DNA of 10,864 nucleotides from Eubacterium sp. (GCA_024697885.1 JAILSA010000231.1:1-10864); one strand, 5' to 3'; shown: positions 1 to 7,139, counted from the first letter of the stretch. Notes: generated from the sequence alone by a model not told the origin. Numbers and translations: made by a program.

Positions 1-1
1 C

Positions 2-343
2 AAGGGACTTGAGGATGAGCCGGAGAGGGGAAAACGCTGCACTAAGTGCTTTGCCCTTCGTCTAGAACAGGCGGCCAAAATGGCTAAGGAGGGGGATTTT
101 GAGTACTTTTGCACCACCCTTACCATCAGCCCCCACAAAAATGCGGAACTTCTCAACCAGATCGGTCAAACCATGGGGGATTGCTACGGAGTTTCTTATT
201 TGCCCTCTGATTTCAAGAAGAAAAATGGTTACAAGAGGAGCATAGAGCTGTCCCACCAGTACAATTTGTACCGCCAAAACTTCTGCGGCTGTATTTTTTC
301 CCAGAGGGCGGCAGCTCAAATGGAAAAAAATTCTCAAAAATAA
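2..343 (+). CDS. queH: Epoxyqueuosine reductase QueH, C-terminal part (5' end outside window)
   Basis: Last 113 codons of a QueH (formerly DUF208) protein, open at the left edge. QueH reduces epoxyqueuosine to queuosine in the wobble position of GUN tRNAs and is a non-homologous alternative to the cobalamin-dependent QueG. Visible family marks are the RCTKCFALRL block (Cys codons at 38 and 47), the TTLTISPHKN segment, an SDFKKKNG...S pattern, and the C-terminal LYRQNFCGC motif (Cys codons at 284 and 290) followed by FS. In the family a CxxC pair and an N-terminal CC pair hold the Fe-S/metal site; the N-terminal pair lies upstream of this window and cannot be checked. No T-rich intrinsic terminator follows the stop codon. 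Identification is by motif recognition and is firm; only the N-terminus is unseen. Confidence 0.93.
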   Translation, partial: KGLEDEPERGKRCTKCFALRLEQAAKMAKEGDFEYFCTTLTISPHKNAELLNQIGQTMGDCYGVSYLPSDFKKKNGYKRSIELSHQYNLYRQNFCGCIFSQRAAAQMEKNSQK

Positions 344-349
344 AAAAGG

Positions 350-373
350 AAATACACAAATTATGTTGTATTT
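350..373 (+). other. AT-rich inverted repeat after queH
   Basis: AAATACA (350-356) and TGTATTT (367-373) can pair as a 7-bp stem with a 10-base loop, just after the queH stop codon. The stem is AT-rich and no T-run follows, so it is at best a weak 3'-end or mRNA-stabilising structure and is not called a terminator. Confidence 0.3.
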
Positions 374-398
374 AATCGTGTAGGGCAAATTTTTAGTG

Positions 399-415
399 GC
401 AATCCAAAGGATTGC
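399..415 (+). other. Perfect 7-bp hairpin in the dgt leader
   Basis: GCAATCC (399-405) and GGATTGC (409-415) form a perfect stem around an AAA loop, ending 15 bases before the preferred dgt ATG at 431. The only purine-rich stretch upstream of the gene (AAAGGA, 406-411) lies in the loop and 3' arm, so the hairpin could limit ribosome access. There is no T-run, so it is not a terminator. The pairing is seen directly; any regulatory role is inference. Confidence 0.4.
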
Positions 416-430
416 AGAAATCAGGTGCTT

Positions 431-1441
431 ATGACCATTAGAGAACGGATGGAACAGAGAGAACATGCTATATTAAGTCCTTATGCTGCCTTTAGTGATC
501 AGTCCAGGGGCAGGGACGTTTTTGAGGAACCCTGTGACTTGCGACCGGTCTATCAGAGGGACCGTGACCGGATTTTGCACTCCAAGGCCTTTCGCCGATT
601 AAAGGGCAAGACCCAGGTTTTTCTGGCCCCAGAGGGTGACCACTACCGGACTCGCATGACCCATACCCTAGAAGTTTCTCAAAATGCCAGAACTGTGGCC
701 AAGGCCCTCAATCTCAATGAGGATTTGACAGAGGCCATTGCCCTGGGACACGATATGGGACATACCCCCTTTGGCCATGCAGGGGAGAGGGTGTTAAATG
801 CCATTTGTCCGGGAGGCTTTCGCCACCAGGCCCAGAGTGTCCGGGTGGTAGAGTTGCTAGAAAAGGACGGAAGAGGCCTGAATCTGACCTGGGAGGTCAG
901 AGATGGGATTTTGAACCATTCCACCTCCGGACGGCCAGCCACCCTAGAGGGGAAAATTGTCCGCATCTGTGACAAAATTGCCTATGTCAATTCCGACATC
1001 GATGACGCCATTCGCGGCAAGGTGATTCGGGAGGAGGACATCCCTGAGATTTACAAGGAAAAACTGGGATATACCCTCAGGGAGCGACTAAATACCCTGA
1101 TTCATGACATCATTCGAAGCAGTATTAACAAGAATGATATTATACAGTCCCAGGAGATGGAGGAAGCCCTTAAGGGACTTCGCCAATTTATGTTTGACCA
1201 TGTTTATATTAATTCTGTTGCCAAGGAGGAGGAAAAAAAGGCGGAATACATGATTCGCCTTCTCTACGACCACTATGTAGACAATCCTCAGGAACTGCCA
1301 GCAGAGTATTTTGAGCGGGCCGAGGGTCAAAAGGACCCAATCGAGCGCATTGTCTGTGACTTTATTGCAGGTATGACAGACCGCTATGCGGTAAAGACCT
1401 TTGAGAGCTTGACGGTGCCTAGAACCTGGTCAGTGATTTAG
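431..1441 (+). CDS. dgt: dGTPase-like HD-domain deoxynucleoside triphosphate triphosphohydrolase
   Basis: Cytosolic enzyme of the dGTPase family, which splits dNTPs into a deoxynucleoside and triphosphate and so tunes the dNTP pool. The HD-domain metal ligands are all visible: H78 in RMTHTLEVSQ, H107-D108 in GHDMGHTPFGH, and D181 in CDKIAYVNSDIDD. The upstream QRDRDRILHSKAFRRLKGKTQVF block is typical of the short (about 340-residue) Gram-positive type. The start is uncertain. ATG at 431 gives MTIRERMEQRE, which matches the usual family beginning; an in-frame GTG at 425 would add two residues. Neither has a strong ribosome binding site: AGGTG at 423-427 is close to the ATG. It stands first in the dgt-dnaG-rpoD-trmK cluster, with dnaG 37 bases downstream. 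True substrate preference cannot be read from sequence. Confidence 0.93.
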   Translation: MTIRERMEQREHAILSPYAAFSDQSRGRDVFEEPCDLRPVYQRDRDRILHSKAFRRLKGKTQVFLAPEGDHYRTRMTHTLEVSQNARTVAKALNLNEDLTEAIALGHDMGHTPFGHAGERVLNAICPGGFRHQAQSVRVVELLEKDGRGLNLTWEVRDGILNHSTSGRPATLEGKIVRICDKIAYVNSDIDDAIRGKVIREEDIPEIYKEKLGYTLRERLNTLIHDIIRSSINKNDIIQSQEMEEALKGLRQFMFDHVYINSVAKEEEKKAEYMIRLLYDHYVDNPQELPAEYFERAEGQKDPIERIVCDFIAGMTDRYAVKTFESLTVPRTWSVI

Positions 1442-1454
1442 GAAATTCGTAAGA

Positions 1455-1470
1455 TTTAGAATAGAAAAGA
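1455..1470 (+). repeat. 16-base direct repeat, copy 1 (dnaG leader)
   Basis: TTTAGAATAGAAAAGA occurs here and again at 10078-10093. Here it runs into the dnaG ribosome binding site (GAGGGA, 1469-1474). It contains TAGAAT, one mismatch from a sigma-A -10 box, but the expected -35 position (about 1433-1438) matches the consensus poorly, so a promoter is not claimed at this copy. Confidence 0.45.
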
Positions 1471-1478
1471 GGGAACCC

Positions 1479-3254
1479 ATGTTTTTTGAGGATGATTTCA
1501 TAGAGGAGGTTCGTCAGCGAAGTGATATCGTGGACATTATTTCCTCCTATGTGAATTTAAAGAGAACCGGGTCCAATTATGTGGGACTCTGTCCTTTTCA
1601 CAATGAAAAATCACCTTCCTTTTCTGTATCCCCAAGCAAGCAGATGTATTACTGCTTTGGTTGCGGCAAGGGAGGCAATGTCTTTACCTTCCTGAGAGAG
1701 TATGACAACCTAACCTTCCCGGAGGCGGTGGAGGAACTGGCCACCAGGGCCGGCATGGAGTTGCCGGAGCAAAAGTCGGGAGGGAAGGATCGGGCCCGAA
1801 GAGACTTGAGAGATAAAATATTAGAGGTCAATAAATTGGCGGCCAAGTATTATTTTGCCAAGCTCAAGTCGGAACGGGGCAAGGAAGGTTACAATTATTT
1901 AGTCAACCGACAATTAAAAACAGAAACCATTGTCAAGTTTGGCCTGGGTTTTTCCGATAAAAGTAGTGGTGAACTCTATCGCTACATGAAGAGCAAGGGA
2001 TATGAGGACTCTGTCCTCAAGGAAACAGGACTTTTTACCTTTGACGAAAAGAGGGGGACCTATGACAAGTTCTGGAACCGTGTCATGTTTCCCATTTTAG
2101 ACCGCAACAACCATGTCATAGCCTTTGGAGGCCGGGTTATGGGAGATGCCAAGCCCAAGTACCTCAATTCCCCAGAGACCCTGGTTTTTGACAAGAGCAA
2201 GAACCTCTATGGCCTCAACCTGGTCCGGGGCAAGCAGGACAAGGGCGTGATTATTTGTGAGGGCTACATGGATGTAATTGCCCTTCACCAGGCGGGATTT
2301 ACCAATGCAGTGGCTTCTTTGGGAACGGCCTTCACAGATAAGCACTGCAAGCTTTTGAAGCGTTATACAGAACTGGTCTATGTCTGCTATGACTCAGACG
2401 GGGCCGGTGTCAAGGCGGCCAGGAGGGCGATTTCTCTCCTTCGGGCAGAGGATATTGCCACTAAGGTCATTGACATGAGGCCCTACAAGGACCCGGATGA
2501 ATTTATGAAGGCCCTGTCTCCGGAGAAATTTCAGGAGAGGATTGACAGGGCCAAATCTGGATTTTTCTTTGAGGTCGATCAAATTCAGGCCAATTATGAC
2601 ATGAAGGACCCGGAGTCCAAAACCAAGTTCATGAACGAAATTGCCCAGATGTGTCTGGCTTTTTCCAATGAAATAGAGAGAACTAATTACATTGAGGCAT
2701 TTACCAGAGAGTACGGTGTGCGCAGCGAGGACTTCAAAAAGCTGGTGGCCTACCAGTCCAGCAAGGGCCTGGGCATTGACTACGAAAAGCGCAGGCAACA
2801 GCGGGAAGAAAGTCTTTTGGGTGGCAAGAAAAAACAAGAAGATGGCCTGGCCAGGAGGCAGGGGCTTTTCCTTACCTGGTTAAGCGATGACTTGTCCCTC
2901 TTTGAAAAGACCAAGGACCTGCTTGGACCAGAGGACTTTGTGGACGAACCCTACCACCAGGTGGCCCTTATGATGTATCAGCAGTACCGGGATACAGGCA
3001 GGGTGGAGCCGGCTCAGATTATCAGTCACTTTGAGAGCGCCGAGGACCAGTCCTTGGTGGCTGGGCTTTTCAACAAAGAAATCGAGGCCCTAGACAGGGA
3101 GGATGACAAGAATAAGGCCCTCAATGAGGTTTTTCACAATATAAAAAACAACAGTATTGATTATCGAAGCCGCCACACAACAGACCTGGCTGACTTGCAA
3201 AAAATAATCGAAGAAAAAAATAAATTAAAAAATATACAACTGACCTTATCCTAA
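1479..3254 (+). CDS. dnaG: DNA primase DnaG
   Basis: Synthesises the RNA primers for lagging-strand and origin replication and works with the replicative helicase. The 591 residues match the usual bacterial length of about 600. Domains in order: N-terminal CHC2 zinc ribbon with C38, H41, C59 and C62 (CPFH...YCFGC); RNA polymerase core with the FGGRVM segment; TOPRIM fold with E261 in CEGYMDV and D305/D307 in YDSDGAG, the catalytic metal-binding acidic residues; then a charged C-terminal region from about residue 430 that should bind the DnaB-type helicase. Start ATG has GAGGGA 4-5 bases upstream. It lies between dgt and rpoD, as in many Clostridia. The 3' end is A-rich (KNKLKNIQLTLS) with the rpoD start 27 bases after the stop, so co-transcription with rpoD is likely. 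Confidence 0.97.
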   Translation: MFFEDDFIEEVRQRSDIVDIISSYVNLKRTGSNYVGLCPFHNEKSPSFSVSPSKQMYYCFGCGKGGNVFTFLREYDNLTFPEAVEELATRAGMELPEQKSGGKDRARRDLRDKILEVNKLAAKYYFAKLKSERGKEGYNYLVNRQLKTETIVKFGLGFSDKSSGELYRYMKSKGYEDSVLKETGLFTFDEKRGTYDKFWNRVMFPILDRNNHVIAFGGRVMGDAKPKYLNSPETLVFDKSKNLYGLNLVRGKQDKGVIICEGYMDVIALHQAGFTNAVASLGTAFTDKHCKLLKRYTELVYVCYDSDGAGVKAARRAISLLRAEDIATKVIDMRPYKDPDEFMKALSPEKFQERIDRAKSGFFFEVDQIQANYDMKDPESKTKFMNEIAQMCLAFSNEIERTNYIEAFTREYGVRSEDFKKLVAYQSSKGLGIDYEKRRQQREESLLGGKKKQEDGLARRQGLFLTWLSDDLSLFEKTKDLLGPEDFVDEPYHQVALMMYQQYRDTGRVEPAQIISHFESAEDQSLVAGLFNKEIEALDREDDKNKALNEVFHNIKNNSIDYRSRHTTDLADLQKIIEEKNKLKNIQLTLS

Positions 3255-3267
3255 TGGATGAGGAGAT

Positions 3268-3272
3268 GGAGG
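3268..3272 (+). promoter_or_regulatory. Ribosome binding site that fixes the rpoD start
   Basis: GGAGG lies 9 bases before the ATG at 3282. An earlier in-frame ATG at 3258 would add MRRWRKFK, which would be translated through this very site and does not look like a sigma-factor N-terminus. The downstream ATG is therefore preferred. Confidence 0.75.
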
Positions 3273-3281
3273 AAATTCAAG

Positions 3282-4415
3282 ATGGATAACAAGAATTCAA
3301 ACGAAGAAGAAATGCAGAAGTTGCTCGAGGCCATGAATAGCCTGGTGGAATATGCCAAAAAGCATGAAAATCGTGTCAAAATGGAAGACATTGAGAAACA
3401 TTTTAGCAAGGCCGGAGTAGAACTTGACGCCGAGAAGACCGAGAAAATCTTTGAGTTTTTGGACAACAAGGACATTATGTATGAAATCCCTGACAGCGAT
3501 GATGATGAGGACATTATTCTCGAGGACGGGGACGAGCCAAGTGAGGAAGAACTGGAAAATATTGAGTTGGCAGTTCCTGACGGTGTCAGCATTGAGGATC
3601 CAGTCCGCATGTACTTAAAGGAAATCGGTAAGGTGCCTCTTTTGACAGCAGAAGAGGAGAAGGATTTGGCCATGAGAATGGAAAAGGGTGACGTGGAGGC
3701 CAAGAAACGTCTGGCGGAAGCAAATCTTCGTTTGGTTGTCAGCATTGCCAAGCGCTATGTGGGACGAGGAATGCTCTTCTTGGATTTGATCCAGGAGGGT
3801 AACCTGGGTCTTATTAAGGCGGTGGAAAAGTTTGATTACCGCAAGGGATATAAGTTCTCCACCTATGCTACCTGGTGGATTCGTCAGGCCATTACCCGTG
3901 CCATTGCGGACCAGGCCCGCACCATTCGTATTCCAGTACATATGGTTGAGACCATCAATAAACTGATTCGTATTCAGAGACAGCTCCTTCAGGAATTGGG
4001 CCGCGAGCCTTATCCAGAGGAAATTGCTGAGAAAATGAGTCTTCCTGTAGAGAGAGTTCGTGAGATCCAGAAGATTTCCCAGGAGCCAGTTTCTCTTGAG
4101 ACACCAATCGGTGAGGAGGAGGACAGCCATCTAGGTGACTTTATCCAGGACGACAATGTGCCTGTACCTGCAGAGGCCGCAGCCTTCACCCTTTTGAAGG
4201 AGCAGCTAGTAGAGGTTCTCAGCACCCTGACAGACCGTGAACAAAAGGTTCTTCGCCTTCGTTTTGGTCTGGATGATGGAAGAGCAAGAACCCTAGAGGA
4301 AGTTGGTAAGGAGTTTGATGTAACCAGAGAGCGTATTCGCCAGATTGAGGCCAAGGCCCTGCGCAAGCTCCGTCATCCAAGCAGAAGCCGTAAGCTCAAG
4401 GATTATTTGGATTAA
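3282..4415 (+). CDS. rpoD: RNA polymerase primary sigma factor (sigma-A/RpoD)
   Basis: Housekeeping sigma factor that directs RNA polymerase to -10/-35 promoters. With the chosen start it has 377 residues, normal for a Firmicute sigma-A. An acidic N-terminal part corresponds to a short region 1.1 (about residues 1-100, with a run of Asp/Glu near 66-85). Region 1.2 begins at D106 ([11 protein letters not shown]). Region 2 spans about 147-220, with [17 protein letters not shown] core binding, the [13 protein letters not shown] melting/-10 segment (T194-I204) and RTIRIPVHM. Region 3 is about 220-290. Region 4 has the -35 helix-turn-helix at about 337-364 ([20 protein letters not shown]). The stop codon overlaps the trmK start (TAATG), indicating translational coupling. 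Nothing is missing or odd. Regulation is probably from promoters upstream in dgt/dnaG; none is obvious between dnaG and rpoD. Confidence 0.97.
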   Translation: MDNKNSNEEEMQKLLEAMNSLVEYAKKHENRVKMEDIEKHFSKAGVELDAEKTEKIFEFLDNKDIMYEIPDSDDDEDIILEDGDEPSEEELENIELAVPDGVSIEDPVRMYLKEIGKVPLLTAEEEKDLAMRMEKGDVEAKKRLAEANLRLVVSIAKRYVGRGMLFLDLIQEGNLGLIKAVEKFDYRKGYKFSTYATWWIRQAITRAIADQARTIRIPVHMVETINKLIRIQRQLLQELGREPYPEEIAEKMSLPVERVREIQKISQEPVSLETPIGEEEDSHLGDFIQDDNVPVPAEAAAFTLLKEQLVEVLSTLTDREQKVLRLRFGLDDGRARTLEEVGKEFDVTRERIRQIEAKALRKLRHPSRSRKLKDYLD

Positions 4416-5101
4416 TGGAATTATCAAAGAGAATGAAAATCAACGCCGACTTAGTGGCAGAGGGAGAATCCCTGGCGGACATAGGCTGTGATCACGCCTA
4501 TGCCTCCATCTACCTGGCAAGAGGCAGGAAGTGCCCCAAAATCATTGCTATGGATGTGGTTTTAGGCCCCCTAAGTCAGGCCAAGAAAAACATAAAAAGA
4601 TATGGTCTAGAGGATGTAATTTCCTGCCGCCTGAGTGACGGCCTGGAAAAATTGTCCCCGGGAGAGGTGGATACAGTTTTGATTGCCGGCATGGGAGGCA
4701 TGCTAATCTGTCAGATTCTGACCCAGTACCCCCAGGTGACAGACTCTCTTAAGGCCATGGTTTTACAGGCCCAGTCAGATTATGAGGCAGTGAGAAAAAT
4801 GGTTTATTCTCTGGGCTTTATCATTGAAAAAGAAGTTTTTTCCACGGACAATCAAAAGCCCTATTTGGCCATGAGATGTATCAGAGGCCAGGAAGTTGAA
4901 GCTTATAAGGAGGCGGAGTGGGCCTATGGCCGCATGTCCTGCCAGGAACATCCGGAGGAATACAAGCTTTATTTAAAAAATAAAATCCGCAAACTTCAGG
5001 ACATTCGAAATAAACTTTTGGTAGAGGACAGCGAAAAGGCCCAAATAAGGGCGCAAGAGTTACATCAGGAAGTTTCCTATATCCAAGAAGTTATTTCCTG
5101 A
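4415..5101 (+). CDS. trmK: tRNA (adenine-22-N1)-methyltransferase TrmK
   Basis: SAM-dependent Rossmann-fold methyltransferase of the TrmK (YqfN/COG2384) family, which makes m1A at position 22 of some tRNAs in Gram-positive bacteria. The start reads ELSKRMKINADLV, followed by the SAM-binding motif ADIGCDHAY (residues 21-29) and the hallmark IAGMGG loop (90-95). The LQAQSDYEAVRKMVYSLGF segment and the charged, coiled-coil-like C-terminal stretch (about 185-228) also fit the family, and 228 residues is the normal size. The ATG shares its A with the rpoD stop codon; AAGGA at 4399-4403 within rpoD may help initiation. The position after rpoD matches Firmicutes generally. The Nif3-like gene that often follows trmK is absent here and a kinase gene takes its place. 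Confidence 0.93.
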   Translation: MELSKRMKINADLVAEGESLADIGCDHAYASIYLARGRKCPKIIAMDVVLGPLSQAKKNIKRYGLEDVISCRLSDGLEKLSPGEVDTVLIAGMGGMLICQILTQYPQVTDSLKAMVLQAQSDYEAVRKMVYSLGFIIEKEVFSTDNQKPYLAMRCIRGQEVEAYKEAEWAYGRMSCQEHPEEYKLYLKNKIRKLQDIRNKLLVEDSEKAQIRAQELHQEVSYIQEVIS

Positions 5102-5114
5102 GGTTTTTTCGGGA
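5096..5114 (+). other. Small hairpin over the trmK stop codon
   Basis: TCCTGA (5096-5101, containing the trmK stop) can pair with TCGGGA (5109-5114), with one G-T wobble, around a 7-base loop rich in T. It touches the edge of the next gene's ribosome binding site (AGGAGG, 5114-5119). It is weak and may simply be chance. Confidence 0.2.
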
Positions 5115-5127
5115 GGAGGGATTTCAT

Positions 5128-6786
5128 ATGGGACAAATACATATTAAACTTGAGGGCAAGGACCTTACCTATCCAGAGGGTACTAGCCTTTACCAACTGG
5201 CCAAGGACTACGAAGGCCAGTATGATGCCCCTATTATGGTGGCTTTTTGCGACGGTATCGTTCAGGAACTCTACCATGAACTCTATGAGGGGGAAGAGGT
5301 GAGCTTTTGCACCCTGTCACAGAGAGATGGCACCCGCGTATATATGCGAGGTGTATCCATGCTCTTGTTAAAATCAATTTATTCCTTGTGTGACAAAGAT
5401 GCAATCTCCAAGGTGACTGTGGATTATGCCATTGACAGTGGTTATTTTTGCCGAATTCACGGAGCTTTTGAACTTGATCAGGAAAAATTAGATCAGATCG
5501 AAAGCAAGATGAGAGAGTATGTGAAAAAGGATATTGTCTTTGAAAAAGAGGTGATTTCCACCCGCTATGCCAAGCAACTCTTTGAGAAATATGGCATGGA
5601 AAAAAAGGCCTTGCTCTGTGATTTTCGTAAGACTTCCCGCATGACTATTTACAAGCTGGGAAATTTTATTGATTACTACTACGGAGCCATGCCATACAGC
5701 ACAGGATTTCTAAAGGATTTTAGGCTAGAACTCTTTGAGGACGGCTTTGTCTTTGTGATTCCAAAGAGAAATAATCCTAAGGTTTTGCCGGCTTTTTCCC
5801 CTAGCATGAAGCTCTACCAGACCATGCAGCAGACCAACGAGTGGGGCGAGAAGCTAAATGTGGCCACTGTGGCGGAGTTTAACCAGGAAATCGTCAGGGG
5901 AAATCTGAGGGAACTTATGATGACTCAGGAGGCCCTTCACGAAAAGAGAATTGGAGACATTGCAGAACAAATTGCGGAGAGAGGAAGTCGTATTGTCACG
6001 ATTGCCGGCCCATCCTCTTCGGGAAAGACCACTTTTTCCTACCGCTTATCTACCCAGTTAAAGACCTTGGGCCTAAGACCTCATCCCCTGGGCTTAGATG
6101 ACTATTTTGTCAACCGTGTGGACACACCAAAGGACAAGGATGGCAACTACAATTTTGAGTGCTTAGAGGCCCTTGATATTAAGACCCTCAATGAAAATCT
6201 CACAGATCTTTTGGAGGGTAAGGAGGTCCAGCTTCCTACCTATAATTTTATTACAGGAAAAAGGGAGTACAACAAGCCTCTCATGAAAATTGAGGAGGAT
6301 GAAATCCTGGTTATAGAGGGTATTCACGGCTTAAATGACAAGCTGACCTATTCCATTCCGGCCTCGGAGAAGTATAAGATTTATATCAGCGCCCTGACCA
6401 CCTTGAATTTGGATAATCACAACCGAATTCCTACCACAGAGGGTCGACTGATTCGCCGTATAATTCGAGATGCCAGAACCAGGGGAAACAGCGCAAGAAA
6501 GACAATTTCTATGTGGAATTCCGTTCGCGCCGGGGAAAACCAAAATATTTTCCCATTCCAGGAGCAGGCAGATTCCATGTTTAATTCCTCGCTGATTTAT
6601 GAGCTGGCGGCCATGAAACTCTATGCTGACCCAGTATTGTTCCAGGTGCCTAAGGGTTGCCCAGAATACAGTGAGGCCAGAAGGATTTTGAAATTCTTAG
6701 ATTACTTTATACCAATTGACCCACATGAGGTGCCATTAAATTCCATCTTGCGAGAGTTTATTGGCGGTGGTATATTATTAAATTAG
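5128..6786 (+). CDS. Nucleoside (uridine) kinase-like protein with TGS and ThrRS-editing-like N-terminal domains
   Basis: A 552-residue fusion. The C-terminal half (about 285-552) is a PRK/uridine-kinase-type P-loop kinase: Walker A GPSSSGKTT (294-302, K300), DDYF (324-327), VIEGIHGLN (395-402) and an Arg-rich lid around RRIIRDARTRG (443-453). It probably phosphorylates a nucleoside with ATP or GTP in the cytosol; the true substrate is not readable. The N-terminal half starts with a TGS-like fold (about 1-63), then a region resembling the second additional domain of threonyl-tRNA synthetase (about 70-225). There the four zinc/editing ligands appear replaced: HxxxH by G75 and L79, and the C...H pair by Y184 and M188. 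Similar architectures are annotated as uridine kinase in Clostridia and Thermotoga. A strong ribosome binding site (AGGAGG, 5114-5119) precedes the ATG, 26 bases after trmK. The last codons hold the rnpB promoter. Confidence 0.88.
   Translation: MGQIHIKLEGKDLTYPEGTSLYQLAKDYEGQYDAPIMVAFCDGIVQELYHELYEGEEVSFCTLSQRDGTRVYMRGVSMLLLKSIYSLCDKDAISKVTVDYAIDSGYFCRIHGAFELDQEKLDQIESKMREYVKKDIVFEKEVISTRYAKQLFEKYGMEKKALLCDFRKTSRMTIYKLGNFIDYYYGAMPYSTGFLKDFRLELFEDGFVFVIPKRNNPKVLPAFSPSMKLYQTMQQTNEWGEKLNVATVAEFNQEIVRGNLRELMMTQEALHEKRIGDIAEQIAERGSRIVTIAGPSSSGKTTFSYRLSTQLKTLGLRPHPLGLDDYFVNRVDTPKDKDGNYNFECLEALDIKTLNENLTDLLEGKEVQLPTYNFITGKREYNKPLMKIEEDEILVIEGIHGLNDKLTYSIPASEKYKIYISALTTLNLDNHNRIPTTEGRLIRRIIRDARTRGNSARKTISMWNSVRAGENQNIFPFQEQADSMFNSSLIYELAAMKLYADPVLFQVPKGCPEYSEARRILKFLDYFIPIDPHEVPLNSILREFIGGGILLN
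6748..6776 (+). promoter_or_regulatory. Predicted sigma-A promoter for rnpB
   Basis: TTGCGA (6748-6753) and TATATT (6771-6776) are separated by exactly 17 bases, and TG at 6768-6769 makes an extended -10 (TGGTATATT). It lies inside the last codons of the kinase gene. The expected start site near 6783 is about 11 bases before the P1 helix of the RNase P RNA, so a short leader may be trimmed or the start may be slightly downstream. Seen by motif only. Confidence 0.65.
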
Positions 6787-6793
6787 ATGTATT

Positions 6794-7139
6794 TGAGTAG
6801 CACAGGTGAACGCGGCTGTTCAGACGAAAGGGAACAGGTGAGGAAAGTCCGAGCTTCGCAGGGCAGGATGCCGGATAACGTCCGGTGGAGGCGACTCCCA
6901 GGCTAGTGCAACAGAAATAAACCGCCATGCATGCATGGTAAGGGTGGAAAGGCGAGGTAAGAGCTCACCGCCTTCCTGGTAACAGGGAGGGCACATGTAA
7001 ACCCCATCCGAAGCAAGACCGAATAGAGAACCATACGGCGGCCCGTCGTGTTTTCGGGTAGGTCGCTAGAGCCTGTCGGTAACGGCAGGACTAGACAGAT
7101 GTTCACCCAATGACAGAACTCGGCTTATCGTGCTACTCA
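6794..7139 (+). ncRNA. rnpB: RNase P RNA, bacterial class A
   Basis: Catalytic RNA subunit of RNase P, which cuts the 5' leader from tRNA precursors. The ends are defined by a perfect 10-bp P1 helix, TGAGTAGCAC (6794-6803) with GTGCTACTCA (7130-7139). Conserved blocks appear in order: GAGGAAAGTCCGAGC (6840-6854), GGGCAGGATGCCGG, AGTGCAACAGAAA, GGTAAGGGTGGAAAGG, GAGGTAAGAGCTCACCG, GCAAGACCGAATAGAG, and finally ACAGAACTCGGCTTATCG (7113-7130), which carries the P4 3' strand. The P3 arm can form with CTGTTC and GAACAG. The pattern is that of the ancestral class A found in Clostridia and not the class B of Bacillus. P12 looks unusually short (6925-6938). About 346 bases is a normal length. Exact mature ends are predicted from pairing only. 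Confidence 0.96.
6925..6938 (+). other. Palindromic short P12 arm within rnpB
   Basis: CCATGCATGCATGG is a perfect 14-base palindrome located where P12 of class A RNase P RNA is expected, between the P10/P11 strand (AACCGC) and GGTAAGGGTG. As RNA it folds to a 5-bp stem with a CATG loop, much shorter than P12 of E. coli. Confidence 0.6.

Noticed and set aside
350..373. Inverted repeat as a queH terminator
   Set aside because: The stem is AT-rich with a 10-base loop and no following T-run, so it does not meet the pattern of an intrinsic terminator.
425..430. GTG at 425 as the dgt start
   Set aside because: It adds only ML before the typical MTIRE beginning and has no better ribosome binding site; it remains possible but is less likely than ATG 431.
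62..466. 134-codon minus-strand reading frame across queH and the dgt leader
   Set aside because: Overlaps conserved QueH sequence including its CGC motif. The hydrophobic translation reflects complements of Lys/Glu-rich codons, not a membrane protein.
2394..2837. 147-codon minus-strand reading frame inside dnaG
   Set aside because: Lies wholly opposite well-conserved primase codons, has no ribosome binding site or recognisable motif, and is a by-product of the sense-strand codon pattern.
6925..6938. CATGCATG palindrome as a protein-binding operator
   Set aside because: Its position within the RNase P RNA fits the P12 arm, so RNA structure is the simpler explanation.
6903..7106. 67-codon minus-strand frame inside rnpB
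   Set aside because: The region is fully explained by conserved RNase P RNA structure on the + strand.
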